Positions 33,493 through 42,500 of a stretch of 64,000 nt of DNA are shown here, one piece after another. The notes beneath the pieces were generated by a model that saw nothing but the letters and a program-made list of their open reading frames with translations, searched no databases and was not told the origin of the DNA. Made by a program: the position numbers and the translations under genes. The stretch lies in the NCBI RefSeq assembly GCF_029167625.1, contig NZ_CP119145.1, forward strand, positions 2,666,001 through 2,730,000, read 5' to 3'. Position 1 is the stretch's first letter, and each line of letters opens with the position of its first letter. The DNA comes from Streptomyces sp. AM 4-1-1 (GTDB lineage: Bacteria; Actinomycetota; Actinomycetes; Streptomycetales; Streptomycetaceae).

Positions 33493-34253
33493 AGAGTCCA
33501 TCCCAGCAGACATACGACGAGGGCGAGAGCGGGCAGCGCAGCGGCGTACGCCCACTGTCTGCGGTCCGCCGTGATCTCGTCGATGACCGGCATCGATCCG
33601 GTGTAGCCACGGCTGATCATTGCCAAATGGACGCGCTCGCCGCGCTCGTACGAGCGGATGAAGAGGGCGCCCGCCGTCTTGGCGAGCACACCCCACTGGC
33701 GTACTCCGCGCGCCTCGAAACCGCGTGAGCGCCGGGCGATCGACATCCGCCGCATCTCGTCCGTGATCACGTCCCCGTACCGGATCATGAAGGAGGCGAT
33801 CTGGACGAGCAGCGGGGGCAGTCTCAGTCGCTGGAGGCCGAGCAGCAGGGAGCGCAGTTCGGTGGTGGACGCGAGGATCACGGAGGCGGCGACGCCGAGG
33901 GTGCCCTTGGCCAGGACGTTCCAGGCGCCCCAGAGGCCGTTCACGCTGACGTGGAACAAGGACAGGACCTCGATCTGCTCGCCGGGCACCACGAACGGCA
34001 TGAGCAGCGCGAACGCCACGAACGGCACCTCGATGACCAGTCGTCCCAGCAGGAACCGGGCGGGGATGCGGGCCACCATGGCGACCCCGGCGAGCAGTGC
34101 GGCGTACAGCGCGAACGCCCAGACCGCCTCGCGGGGCGTCGAGACGACGACGATCACGAAGGAGAGGACGGCGGCGAGTTTGCAGTGCGGGGGCAGGGTG
34201 TGGACCGGGGTGTGGCCGTGCCGGTAGAGCGTGTGCGCGTGGCCCGCCCCCAT
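33489..34253 (-). CDS. cbiQ: Cobalt/nickel ECF transporter transmembrane T component
   Basis: 254 residues with about five or six membrane helices. The coupling motif RRSRGFEARG in the cytoplasmic region and a second basic segment (SYERGERVHLAMISRGYTG) match the Ala-Arg-Gly motifs of CbiQ proteins that dock on the ATPase. It starts one base after the cbiM stop and overlaps cbiO by four bases. Confidence 0.95.
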   Translation of the reverse strand: MGAGHAHTLYRHGHTPVHTLPPHCKLAAVLSFVIVVVSTPREAVWAFALYAALLAGVAMVARIPARFLLGRLVIEVPFVAFALLMPFVVPGEQIEVLSLFHVSVNGLWGAWNVLAKGTLGVAASVILASTTELRSLLLGLQRLRLPPLLVQIASFMIRYGDVITDEMRRMSIARRSRGFEARGVRQWGVLAKTAGALFIRSYERGERVHLAMISRGYTGSMPVIDEITADRRQWAYAAALPALALVVCLLGWTL

Positions 34254-34254
34254 C

Positions 34255-35328
34255 TCAGACGGCGTCCCTGACCGGGGTACCGGTCTCGGTCCCGGCCGCG
34301 CGGCGTCGGCGTACCGCCCAGAAGACCCCGCTGCCGACGACGATCGTGGCGCCGACCCCGATCATCCCGGCGAGGCCGCCGGACAGACGGGCGTTGGTGA
34401 TGTCCTTGACGCCGTAGTCGGCGAGCGGGGAGTCCTTGGCCGCGTGGTCCTCGACCTTCCTGTCGATGCCCTTGTCCGCGGCGACCTTCTCCAGGCCGTC
34501 CGGGTTGGCGGAGGCGTAGAAGGAGACGAAGCCCGCGAGGACGAGCGCGGTGACCAGGCCGGTGATCCACAGTGTGCGCGGGGAGCGCGCGGGGGCGGCA
34601 GTGGCGACCGTGGGCGCGGGAGCGGGAGCGGCGGCGGGCGCGTCGATCAGCTCACCGTCGACGCGCAGCTTGAGGGGCGCGGTCAGTCCGCGCGCGCCGT
34701 GCACCAGGTCGGGGCGTACGGCGACGACGGCACCGACGGTCAGCGCGGTGATCACCGCCTCGCCGATGCCGATCAGGACGTGGACGCCGACCATCGCCGT
34801 GAGGACCTTGCTCACGGGTACGTCGGTGGTCCCTCCGATGGCGTAGATGAGGGTGAACACACAGGCCGCGACGGGCACCGACACCAGCGCGGCGACGAAC
34901 GACGCCACGGTGAGCGTGCGGCGCTTGCGCGGCAGGACGCTCAGCAGGCCCCGGAACAGCGCGTAGGCGACCACGGTGGTGGTGACGCCCATGACGGTGA
35001 TGTTGACGCCGAGCGCGGTGAGTCCGCCGTCGGCGAAGAGGATGCCCTGCATCAGCAGGACGACGGATATGCAGAGCACTCCGGTGTACGGCCCGACCAG
35101 GATCGCGGCCAGCGCACCGCCCAGGAGGTGGCCGCTGGTGCCCGCCGCGACGGGGAAGTTCAGCATCTGCACGGCGAAGATGAACGCGGCGACGAGCCCC
35201 GCGAGCGGCGCGGTGCGTTCGTCCAGTTCGCGCCGGGCGCCCCGCAGGCTGACGGCCACCGCCCCGGCGGCGACGACACCGGCGACGGCGGAGACGGGTG
35301 CGTTGATGAATCCGTCGGGTACGTGCAT
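34255..35328 (-). CDS. cbiM: Cobalt/nickel substrate-binding membrane protein, CbiM-CbiN fusion
   Basis: 357 residues. The N-terminus MHVPDGFIN supplies the metal-binding amino group and His, and must be unprocessed for function. About seven helices follow (residues 10-215). A Pro/Ala linker then leads to the PDGLE domain (ANPDGLEKVAADKG) and a last helix, which corresponds to CbiN/NikN. Cobalt versus nickel cannot be decided. ATG 35328 has GGAG upstream. A perfect palindrome overlaps the predicted promoter. No cobalamin riboswitch is present in the short leader. Confidence 0.94.
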   Translation of the reverse strand: MHVPDGFINAPVSAVAGVVAAGAVAVSLRGARRELDERTAPLAGLVAAFIFAVQMLNFPVAAGTSGHLLGGALAAILVGPYTGVLCISVVLLMQGILFADGGLTALGVNITVMGVTTTVVAYALFRGLLSVLPRKRRTLTVASFVAALVSVPVAACVFTLIYAIGGTTDVPVSKVLTAMVGVHVLIGIGEAVITALTVGAVVAVRPDLVHGARGLTAPLKLRVDGELIDAPAAAPAPAPTVATAAPARSPRTLWITGLVTALVLAGFVSFYASANPDGLEKVAADKGIDRKVEDHAAKDSPLADYGVKDITNARLSGGLAGMIGVGATIVVGSGVFWAVRRRRAAGTETGTPVRDAV

Positions 35329-35387
35329 CTGTGTGGCTCCGCTTCGTCGATACCGTCGCCACGAGAGGCGGGGTCATGAACCCATCA

Positions 35388-35418
35388 ATAATAGGGCTCT
35401 ATTGCGAACAGTTCGCAA
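35388..35418 (-). promoter_or_regulatory. cbiMQO promoter with palindromic operator
   Basis: TTGCGAACAGTTCGCAA (35402-35418) is perfectly symmetric with 8-base arms. Read towards cbiM, TTGCGA inside it can serve as -35, with TATTAT (35393-35388) as -10 after 19 bases, or CTATTA after 18. A repressor on the palindrome would block the -35. A metal-responsive regulator is the natural guess; its family cannot be told from the site. Confidence 0.65.
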
Positions 35419-35518
35419 GAGCGGGCCCATCACAACTGACTACCGCACTCCTCATGCCGATCCCGCGAAATATGGGACATTGGAGTGCAAAGTCCCGCAG
35501 AGTTGAGGAGCCGGTCCG

Positions 35519-35860
35519 ATGCCCCCCGTGATCGAAGAGCCCGCCCGAGCCCGGCTCATATCCGACGCTCCCGACGAAGGCGGTCAGATCCCCGTGGCCC
35601 TGCGGTACGACGCCACCGCCGATCCCCCCACCGTCCACGTCACCTTTCCCGGCGGGACCGACTGGGTGCTGGGCCGCGATCTGCTGGAGGACGGGCTGCG
35701 CACGCCGGTGGAGCGGGGCGGGGTACGTGTCTGGCCCTGCGGCCGGGCCCAACTGGTCGTGGAACTGCACTCGCCCGACGGCGTCGAGGTGATCGAGCTG
35801 GACAACGGGCCGCTGATCCGCTTTCTGGACCGTACGTACAAGGAGTCCGTCAGCGTCTGA
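35519..35860 (+). CDS. ssgE: SsgA-like sporulation/cell-division protein
   Basis: 113 residues, soluble. SsgA-like proteins occur only in morphologically complex actinomycetes and guide septum placement and spore maturation. The family pattern is clear: IPVALRYDATADPPTVHVTF, DWVLGRDLLEDGLRTPVERG, VRVWPCG and LIRFLDRTY. Position between the PBP and the cbi operon matches ssgE of S. coelicolor as I remember it, hence the symbol. TTGAGGAG precedes the ATG. It shares the 190-base upstream region with cbiM. Confidence 0.85.
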   Translation: MPPVIEEPARARLISDAPDEGGQIPVALRYDATADPPTVHVTFPGGTDWVLGRDLLEDGLRTPVERGGVRVWPCGRAQLVVELHSPDGVEVIELDNGPLIRFLDRTYKESVSV

Positions 35861-35895
35861 CGCGCGGCGCGGCCGGGACTCGGGCCCGCCGGGCT

Positions 35896-35962
35896 CAACG
35901 CGTCACCGCAAACGCCTCACCGCAACACGTCACGGCAAGGCGTCAGCGCAACGTGCCAACCG
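35896..35962. repeat. 13-14 bp tandem minisatellite
   Basis: Five imperfect units of the form CAACGCGTCACCG start at 35896, 35909, 35923, 35936 and 35949. They lie in the non-coding gap between ssgE and the MMPL gene. Confidence 0.7.
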
Positions 35963-36030
35963 CAGCACAGCGGCGACACGTCGGCGCGACAACGCCGTAC
36001 CTCATGGCCACATACGTCACACGAGCACGC

Positions 36031-36061
36031 CGAAGGCCCCCGTGCCGCACGGGGGCCTTCG
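36031..36061. terminator. Bidirectional terminator
   Basis: CGAAGGCCCCCGTG-CCG-CACGGGGGCCTTCG is a perfect 14-pair stem with a 3-base loop, between the convergent ssgE and MMPL genes. It can serve both. Confidence 0.85.
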
Positions 36062-36139
36062 CACCGCCTCCGACCCCGTCCCCACGGGTGACCGGCGGCG
36101 TACCGGGGGCGCGCTCTGCTCGCACGCGCCCCCGGGGTC

Positions 36140-38374
36140 TCAGACGCGGGTCAGTTCGCGCTCCCCACCGGAACCGCCCTCACCGTCACCGGCCGCGCCG
36201 GGCGTCGCGCCCAGTTCCTTGCGCAGCCCCTCGCCCTCCACGTCCACGTTGGGCAGCGCCCGGTCCAGCCAGCGGGGCAGCCACCACGCGCGCTTGCCCA
36301 GCAGGGCGAGCACGGCGGGCACGATCGCCATCCGGACCACGAACGCGTCGAAGAAGACCGCGATGGCGAGCGCGAAGCCGATCATCTTGATCATCGACTC
36401 GCTGGAGCCGATGAAGCCCGCGAAGACCGCCATCATGATCACGGCGGCGGCCGTCACGACCCGGGCGCCGTGCCGGAAGCCGGTCACGATCGCGTCCCCG
36501 GGCTTCTCCCCGTGCACGTACGCCTCTCGCATCCGGGTGACGAGGAACACCTCGTAGTCCATGGCCAGACCGAAGACCACACCGACCATGAAGATCGGCA
36601 TCATGCTCATGATCGGACCGGTCTGCTCGACGCCGAGCAGCGAACCGAGCCAGCCCCACTGGAAGACCGCGACGACCGCGCCCAGGGCCGCGACGACCGA
36701 GAGCAGGAAGCCGAGGGCCGCCTTGAGCGGCACCAGCAGCGACCGGAAGACCACCATCAGCAGCAGGAAGGCCAGCCCGACGACGAGTGCCAGGTAGGGC
36801 AGCAGGGCGTCGTTCATCTTCTGCGAGAAGTCGATGTTCATCGCGGTGGCGCCGGTGACCAGCACCTCGGCGCCGGTGTCGCTCTTGACCCGCAGACCGG
36901 CGTCACGGATCTCGTGGACGACGTCCTCGGTCTCGGCCGAGCTGGGCCGGTCCTTCGGGACGACGGTGATCATCGCGGTGTCGCCGGCCTTGTTGAAGGC
37001 GGCCGGGGTGACGGCGGCGACGTGCGGGTTGTGGCCGATCTCGTCGGAGACCCGCTTGGCGGCGGCCTTGCCGTCGGAGCTGCCGGCGGTGTCGACGACG
37101 ACGAGCAGCGGCCCGTTGAATCCGGGGCCGAACCCGTCCGAGAGCAGGTCGTAGGCGCGGCGCTGGGTGGTGCTGGTGGGCTGCGACCCGTCGTCGGGCA
37201 GGCCCATCTCCAGCGACGCGGCGGGTACGGCGACGGCTCCGAGGCCGATCACTCCGGCGAGCAGCACCCACACCGGGCGGCGCAGCACGAACCGCGCCCA
37301 CCGGGTGCCCATGTTCGGCTTCGGCTCACCGGCGGACGGCCGCTCGGCCGCCTTGCGGGCCCTGCGTCCGTGGACGCGCTTGCCCGCGAAGCCCAGCAGC
37401 GCCGGGACGAGGGTGAGTGCGATGAGGACGGCTATCGCGACCGTACCGGCCGCGGCGAAGCCCATCTTGGAGAGCATGGGGATGTTGACGACGGCCAGGC
37501 CGACCAGGGCGATGACCACGGTCAGACCGGCGAAGACGACGGCGGACCCGGCCGTGCCGACGGCCCGCCCGGCGGCTTCCTCACGCTCGCGGCCCTCGGC
37601 CAGTTCGGCGCGGAAGCGGGAGACGATGAACAGCGCGTAGTCGATGCCGACCGCGAGGCCGATCATCATCGCCAGGGTCGAGGTGGTCGATCCCAGGTCC
37701 AGCACGTTCGCCAGCGCGGTGATCGTGGAGACACCGATGCCGACCCCGATCAGGGCGGTCAGCAGCGGCAGCCCGGCCGCGATCAGCGAGCCGAAGGTGA
37801 TCACCAGGACGACCGCGGCGATGGCCACGCCGATGATCTCGGTGGCACCGGTCTCCGGCATCACCTGGAGCGCGTCACCGCCGATCTCCACGGTGAGCCC
37901 GCTGTCCTTCGCCTCGTCGCCCACCTTCTCCAGGGAGTCCCGGGTGGCGTCGGTCAGCTCCATCGAGTTGACCTTGTAGGAGACGGAGACGTACGCGGTG
38001 GTGCCGTTCTTGCTGACCGCGTTGCCCGTGTACGGGTCCGCCACCGAGGCGATCTGGTCGGAACCGGACTTCAGGTCGGCGATGAGCGTGCGCACCTCGG
38101 CCTTGTTCGCCGGGTCCGTCATCTTCTGGCGGTCGGGTGCCTTGAAGACGACACGCGCGGTCGCCCCGTCGGCCGCCGCGTCCGGGAAGCGCTGTTCCAT
38201 CAGGTCGAAGGCCTTCTGGGCCTCCGTGCCGGGTATGGAGAACGAGCTGGAGGTGGAGGTGGACGCGGAGGCCGCGCCGAATCCGGCGAGCGCCAGCAGT
38301 GCCACCCAGACGAGGGCGACATAGCGGCGGCGCCGGAAGGCGAGCCGTCCGAGCTTGTAGAGGAATGTGGCCAC
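36140..38374 (-). CDS. MMPL/RND-family exporter
   Basis: 744 residues with twelve membrane helices in two similar halves, each with a large outside loop after the first helix of the half. N-terminus MATFLYKLGRLAFRRRRYVA. Helix pairs carry the MMPL pattern, for example MMIGLAVGIDYALFIVSRFR and VGVVFGLAMDYEVFLVTRMR, whose Asp residues form the proton relay. Such proteins export lipids, pigments or drugs. It lies 123 bases downstream of a TetR gene on the same strand; the pair form a typical self-regulated export operon. Confidence 0.94.
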   Translation of the reverse strand: MATFLYKLGRLAFRRRRYVALVWVALLALAGFGAASASTSTSSSFSIPGTEAQKAFDLMEQRFPDAAADGATARVVFKAPDRQKMTDPANKAEVRTLIADLKSGSDQIASVADPYTGNAVSKNGTTAYVSVSYKVNSMELTDATRDSLEKVGDEAKDSGLTVEIGGDALQVMPETGATEIIGVAIAAVVLVITFGSLIAAGLPLLTALIGVGIGVSTITALANVLDLGSTTSTLAMMIGLAVGIDYALFIVSRFRAELAEGREREEAAGRAVGTAGSAVVFAGLTVVIALVGLAVVNIPMLSKMGFAAAGTVAIAVLIALTLVPALLGFAGKRVHGRRARKAAERPSAGEPKPNMGTRWARFVLRRPVWVLLAGVIGLGAVAVPAASLEMGLPDDGSQPTSTTQRRAYDLLSDGFGPGFNGPLLVVVDTAGSSDGKAAAKRVSDEIGHNPHVAAVTPAAFNKAGDTAMITVVPKDRPSSAETEDVVHEIRDAGLRVKSDTGAEVLVTGATAMNIDFSQKMNDALLPYLALVVGLAFLLLMVVFRSLLVPLKAALGFLLSVVAALGAVVAVFQWGWLGSLLGVEQTGPIMSMMPIFMVGVVFGLAMDYEVFLVTRMREAYVHGEKPGDAIVTGFRHGARVVTAAAVIMMAVFAGFIGSSESMIKMIGFALAIAVFFDAFVVRMAIVPAVLALLGKRAWWLPRWLDRALPNVDVEGEGLRKELGATPGAAGDGEGGSGGERELTRV

Positions 38375-38497
38375 GGAGGCGTACTCCCGGTCAGGTCGTG
38401 GTGTGGAAATGGGCGTGCGGAACCAGCCCGACGACGAGAGCGGCGTGTCAGGTCGAGCTTGCGCGGGGAGAGCGGGGAGAGGGCCGTGCGGGGACGG

Positions 38498-39070
38498 TCA
38501 GACTCCGAGGGCGGGGAGCACCACGGAGTCCACGTAATCGACGAGGAACGCCTGGTCCATCGGACGTCCGTCGATCAGTTGCCGAGCGGCGAGCGCACCG
38601 ATCAGCATGTGGCACACGTACTTCAGCGCCGGGTTGTCCGGACGCACCTCGCCCCGTTCCACGGCTCTGCGCAGCAGCACGTCGAGGCCGGTCATCTCCG
38701 GCTCGATGAGCAGTTCACGCAGGGCCTGATGGAGATCGGGGTGTTCGAAGACGGCATGGCTCAGACCCCGCATCAGCGCGGAGTCCTTCTCCATCTGGCA
38801 GTCGTCGCTGCGGTGCAGGACGGCGTGGAAGTCGCCGCGCAGCGATCCGGTGTCGATCTCGACGAGGCTCACCGGCTTGTTGTGCCGGAGTGCCCTGGCG
38901 ACCAGCTCGGGCTTGCTCCCCCACTGGCGGTAGAGGGTGGCCTTGCTGGAACGGGTACGGGCGGCGATCGCGTCCATCGTGAGGGCGTCGTAGCCGACCT
39001 CGCGCAGCAGGTCGAGCACCGCCGCGTACAGCTCGCTCTCGCGCTCGGGCGTGAGCCTGCTGCCTGCCAT
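38498..39070 (-). CDS. TetR-family repressor
   Basis: 190 residues. The N-terminal TetR helix-turn-helix includes AVLDLLREVGYDALTMDAIA and SKATLYRQWGSKPELVARAL. The C-terminal half is a TetR-C_33/AcrR-type ligand domain (QALRELLIEPEMTGLDVLLR). GGGAGG precedes ATG 39070, which is chosen within a longer open frame. It presumably represses itself and the MMPL exporter by binding the symmetric sites just upstream. The ligand is unknown. Confidence 0.93.
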   Translation of the reverse strand: MAGSRLTPERESELYAAVLDLLREVGYDALTMDAIAARTRSSKATLYRQWGSKPELVARALRHNKPVSLVEIDTGSLRGDFHAVLHRSDDCQMEKDSALMRGLSHAVFEHPDLHQALRELLIEPEMTGLDVLLRRAVERGEVRPDNPALKYVCHMLIGALAARQLIDGRPMDQAFLVDYVDSVVLPALGV

Positions 39071-39143
39071 GGGCCGACCTCCCGTTCCCTGATCCGTGCG
39101 TCCGGCACGCGCGGGCCGGGCCGGTTGAACACCGGTCGGCCGA

Positions 39144-39205
39144 ACGAAACCGTTTCGTACTCCTACGACGTTACCTCCGCCGTCCAGCGAAACGGACTCG
39201 TTTCG
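39144..39205. promoter_or_regulatory. Two TetR-type operators
   Basis: ACGAAAC-C-GTTTCGT (39144-39158) and CGAAACG-GACT-CGTTTCG (39188-39205) are perfect inverted repeats sharing CGAAAC/GTTTCG half-sites, 74-135 bases upstream of the TetR start. Two related sites in front of a tetR gene are strong evidence for autoregulation. Confidence 0.75.
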
Positions 39206-39333
39206 ACTGTGGGCTGCACCACAGAGTCGCGCCGGGCGCGCGGGCTGGCTGCGGGCCGAGGCGCGGGCCGCAGACCCTGGCGGTACGCGGCCGGGGAGGG
39301 AAGGGAAACACCGAGGTGGTACGCGCCCGTGTT

Positions 39334-39455
39334 GAGTCCTCGGTAAGCCCTCGATGAGTTCGTGACGAGCCCTCGATGAGACCGTGGCGAGCCCTCGGTG
39401 AGTCCGTGGCGAGTTCCGTGGCGAGTCCGTGGCGAGTCCTCGATGGTCCGATGGT
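39334..39455. repeat. 22-bp tandem repeats
   Basis: Units such as GAGCCCTCGATGAGACCGTG (plus GC), at 39367 and 39389, are flanked by shortened copies (GAGTCCGTGGC, GAGTCCTCGATGG). They fill the middle of the 508-base non-coding gap 39071-39578 between the TetR operators and the protease gene. No gene is seen in this gap. Confidence 0.75.
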
Positions 39456-39578
39456 CCTTGATGAGGAGGACGCGAAGGGGGCACGCACCGCTGACGCGGG
39501 CAGTTGTTCGCGTGTTCCGCCGTACGTGTGGCGCGTCCAGGAGTTGCCGGGGCCCTCCGGCGCGGAAAGCATTGGAGG

Positions 39579-42500
39579 GTGAGTGACGACGTCGCGTATC
39601 TCCGTTTCCCGCACCTCCACGAGGACTTGCTCTGCTTCGTGGCCGAGGACGACCTCTGGGTCGCTCCCCTGGCCGCCGAGGGGGACCGGCCCGGCCGCGC
39701 GTGGCGGCTGACCGTCGACCGGACCAGAGTCGGCCACCCACGGTTCTCCCCGGACGGCACCCGCATCGCCTACACGACCTGGCGCAGCCTGGACCCGGAG
39801 ATCCATCTCGCTCCGGTGGCGGGCGGTCCGGCCCGCCGGCTCACCTACTGGGGCTCGACCGACGCCCGGGTGTGCGGCTGGACGCCGGACCCCGGCGACG
39901 CGGCGCAGATCCTCGCCGTGTCCTCGCACAACCAGCCGTTCTCGTACTTCTCCTGGGCGTACGGTGTGCCGCCCGACGGCGGCCCCGGCGGCAAGCTGCC
40001 ATGGGGTCCCGTCTCCGACATCGCGGTCGCGGACATAGGGGGTGAGCGCCGCACCCTGCTGCTGACCGGCAAGCCGCCGCACGAACCCGCCGCCTGGAAG
40101 CGGTACCGGGGCGGGGCGACCGGACGGCTGTGGCTGCACGGCGAACGGCTGCTGCCGGACATCGACGGCCATCTGGAGGCCCCGATGTTCGTAGGCGGAC
40201 GGATCGCGTTCCTCTCCGACCACGAGGGCGTCGGCAATCTGTACTCCTGTCTGCCGGACGGCACCGGACTGCGCCGCCACACCGACCACGACGCGTTCTA
40301 CGCCCGGCACGCGTCCAGCGACGGGCGCCGGGTCGTCTACCAGTGCGCGGGCGACCTCTGGCTGGTCGACGACCTGGAGTCGCCGGACGCGGTGCCGCGC
40401 AGGCTGGAGGTACGGGTCGGCGGGCCACGGGCCGGCCGGCGTACGTACCAGGTACCGGCCTCCGCCCATGTCGACTCGCTCTCGGTGGACGAGACGGGCC
40501 GGGCGAGCGCGGTGTCGGTGCGCGGCAGCCTGTACTGGCTCACGCACCGCGACGGGCCCGCCCGCACGATCGCCGACACCCCGGGGGTACGGGTACGGCT
40601 GCCGGAGATGCTCGGCAGCGGCGGACAGGTCGCGTACGTCACGGACGCGGACGGCGAGGACGCCGTCGAGATCGCGTACCTGCCGCGCGCCAGCGGCGCC
40701 CGTGAACCGCACCGACTGGCGTCGGGACGGCTGGGCCGGGTCCAGGAGATGGTCGCGGACCCGGCGGGCGAACGGCTCGCCATCGCGTCGCACGACGGGC
40801 GGCTGCTGCTGCTCGACACGGCGGAGGCGGGACCGGAGACGGTGGCTGTGGCGGTGGCAGAGGCGGATGCGGTGGCGGGCGCGGAGGCGGGCGCGGGCGC
40901 GGGTGCGGAGGGGGGCGCGAGTGCGGGTGCGGGTGCTGGTGCTGGTGCTGGTGCGGAGACGGTGCTGATGGCGGACACGGCCGCAAGCGCGGACCGGGAC
41001 ACGGCCGGCGCCGCGGGCCCGGCCGGAGCCGGGGAAACGGCCGGCCCTGCAAACACGGCCGGAGCCGGGGAAACGGCCGACCCCGGAGACACGGCCGCAG
41101 CCGGAGACACGGCCGGCCCCAGGGCCGCCACCGCACCTCCCGGCGCTCCCCCGGACCCCGCCGTCCCCGCGGTCCTCACCGCGCCCGGCCGCGTCAGCGA
41201 GCTGATCCGGTCCGTCAACGGCCCGGTCCGCGACCTCGCCTTCTCGCCGGACGGCGCCTGGCTGACCTGGTCGCACCCGGGAGTCGGCCGTTCACTGCGC
41301 CAGATCAAGCTGGCCCGGATCATGGGTCCGGGTGCCCCCGCGATCGTCGACGTCACCAACGGCCGCTTCGAGGACGAGAATCCGGTGTTCACCGAGGACG
41401 GCCGCTACCTCGCGTTCCTCTCGTGGCGCGGTTTCGACCCGGTGTACGACGTCCACACCGGCGACCTCTCCTTCCCGCTCGGCTGCCGCCCGTATCTGGT
41501 CCCGCTCTCCTCGGCCACGCCGTCTCCCTTCGCGCTGCTGCCCGACGGGCGCCCGGCGGCGGGGGGTCTCGACCCGGCCGATCCGCTGGACGCCGGGGTG
41601 ACGTTCGGCGAGGGGACGGGCCCGGCCGTCACCGTCGAGTTCGAGGGGCTGGAGAGCCGGGTGACGCCGTTCCCGGTCGCCGCGTCCAAGTACTCCGCGC
41701 TGCGCCCGGTCAGCGGTGGCGGACTGGTCTGGCTGCGCTGGCCGATCTCGGGCGCGCTGGGCGAGACGTTCGCCAACCCGGCCGACATGTCGGGCCGCCC
41801 CACCCTCGAACACTTCCACATCACCAAGGCCAGGAGGACCGAACTCGTCGCCCACCTCGACTGGTTCGCGGTCAGCGGGGACGCGTCCCGGCTGGTCGTC
41901 ATGGACGACGGCGAGCTGCGCGCCGTACCGGCGACCGAGCCCGGCGATACCGACACGACGGTCTTCCTCGACCTGCGCCGCATCCTGCACGACGTGGACC
42001 CGGCGGCGGAGTGGCGGCAGGCGTACGGGGAGGCGGGCCGGATCATCCGTTCCTACTTCTGGGAACCGGACATGTGCGGCATCGACTGGGACGCCGTACT
42101 CGACCAGTACCGCCCGCTCGTCGAACGGGTCGCGTCACCCGACGAGTTCGCGGACCTGCTGCGCGAGGTGCTGGGCGAACTGGGAACCTCGCACGCGTAC
42201 GTGACGCCCGCCCGCCGCAACGAGGGACCGCCGCACTACCAGCGCGCGATGGGTCTGCTCGGCGCCAACCTGGTCTGCCGGGACGGTGATTGGACGGTAC
42301 GGCGGATTCTGCCCGGCGACTCGTCCGATTCCAAGGCCCGTTCGCCGCTCGCCGGTACGGGCATCCGGGAGGGCGCGGTCCTCACCCATGTCGACGGACG
42401 CCCGGTCGACCCCGTCGCGGGACCGTACCCGCTGCTGGCGGCGGCGGGCGGCACCACGGTCGAGCTGACCTTCCGGTGCGCGGAGGGCGGGGGCCGCCCG

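Noticed and set aside
35329..35518. Cobalamin riboswitch upstream of cbiM
   Set aside because: The predicted leader is only about 55-60 bases and no B12-box-like segment is seen; a palindromic operator explains the region better.
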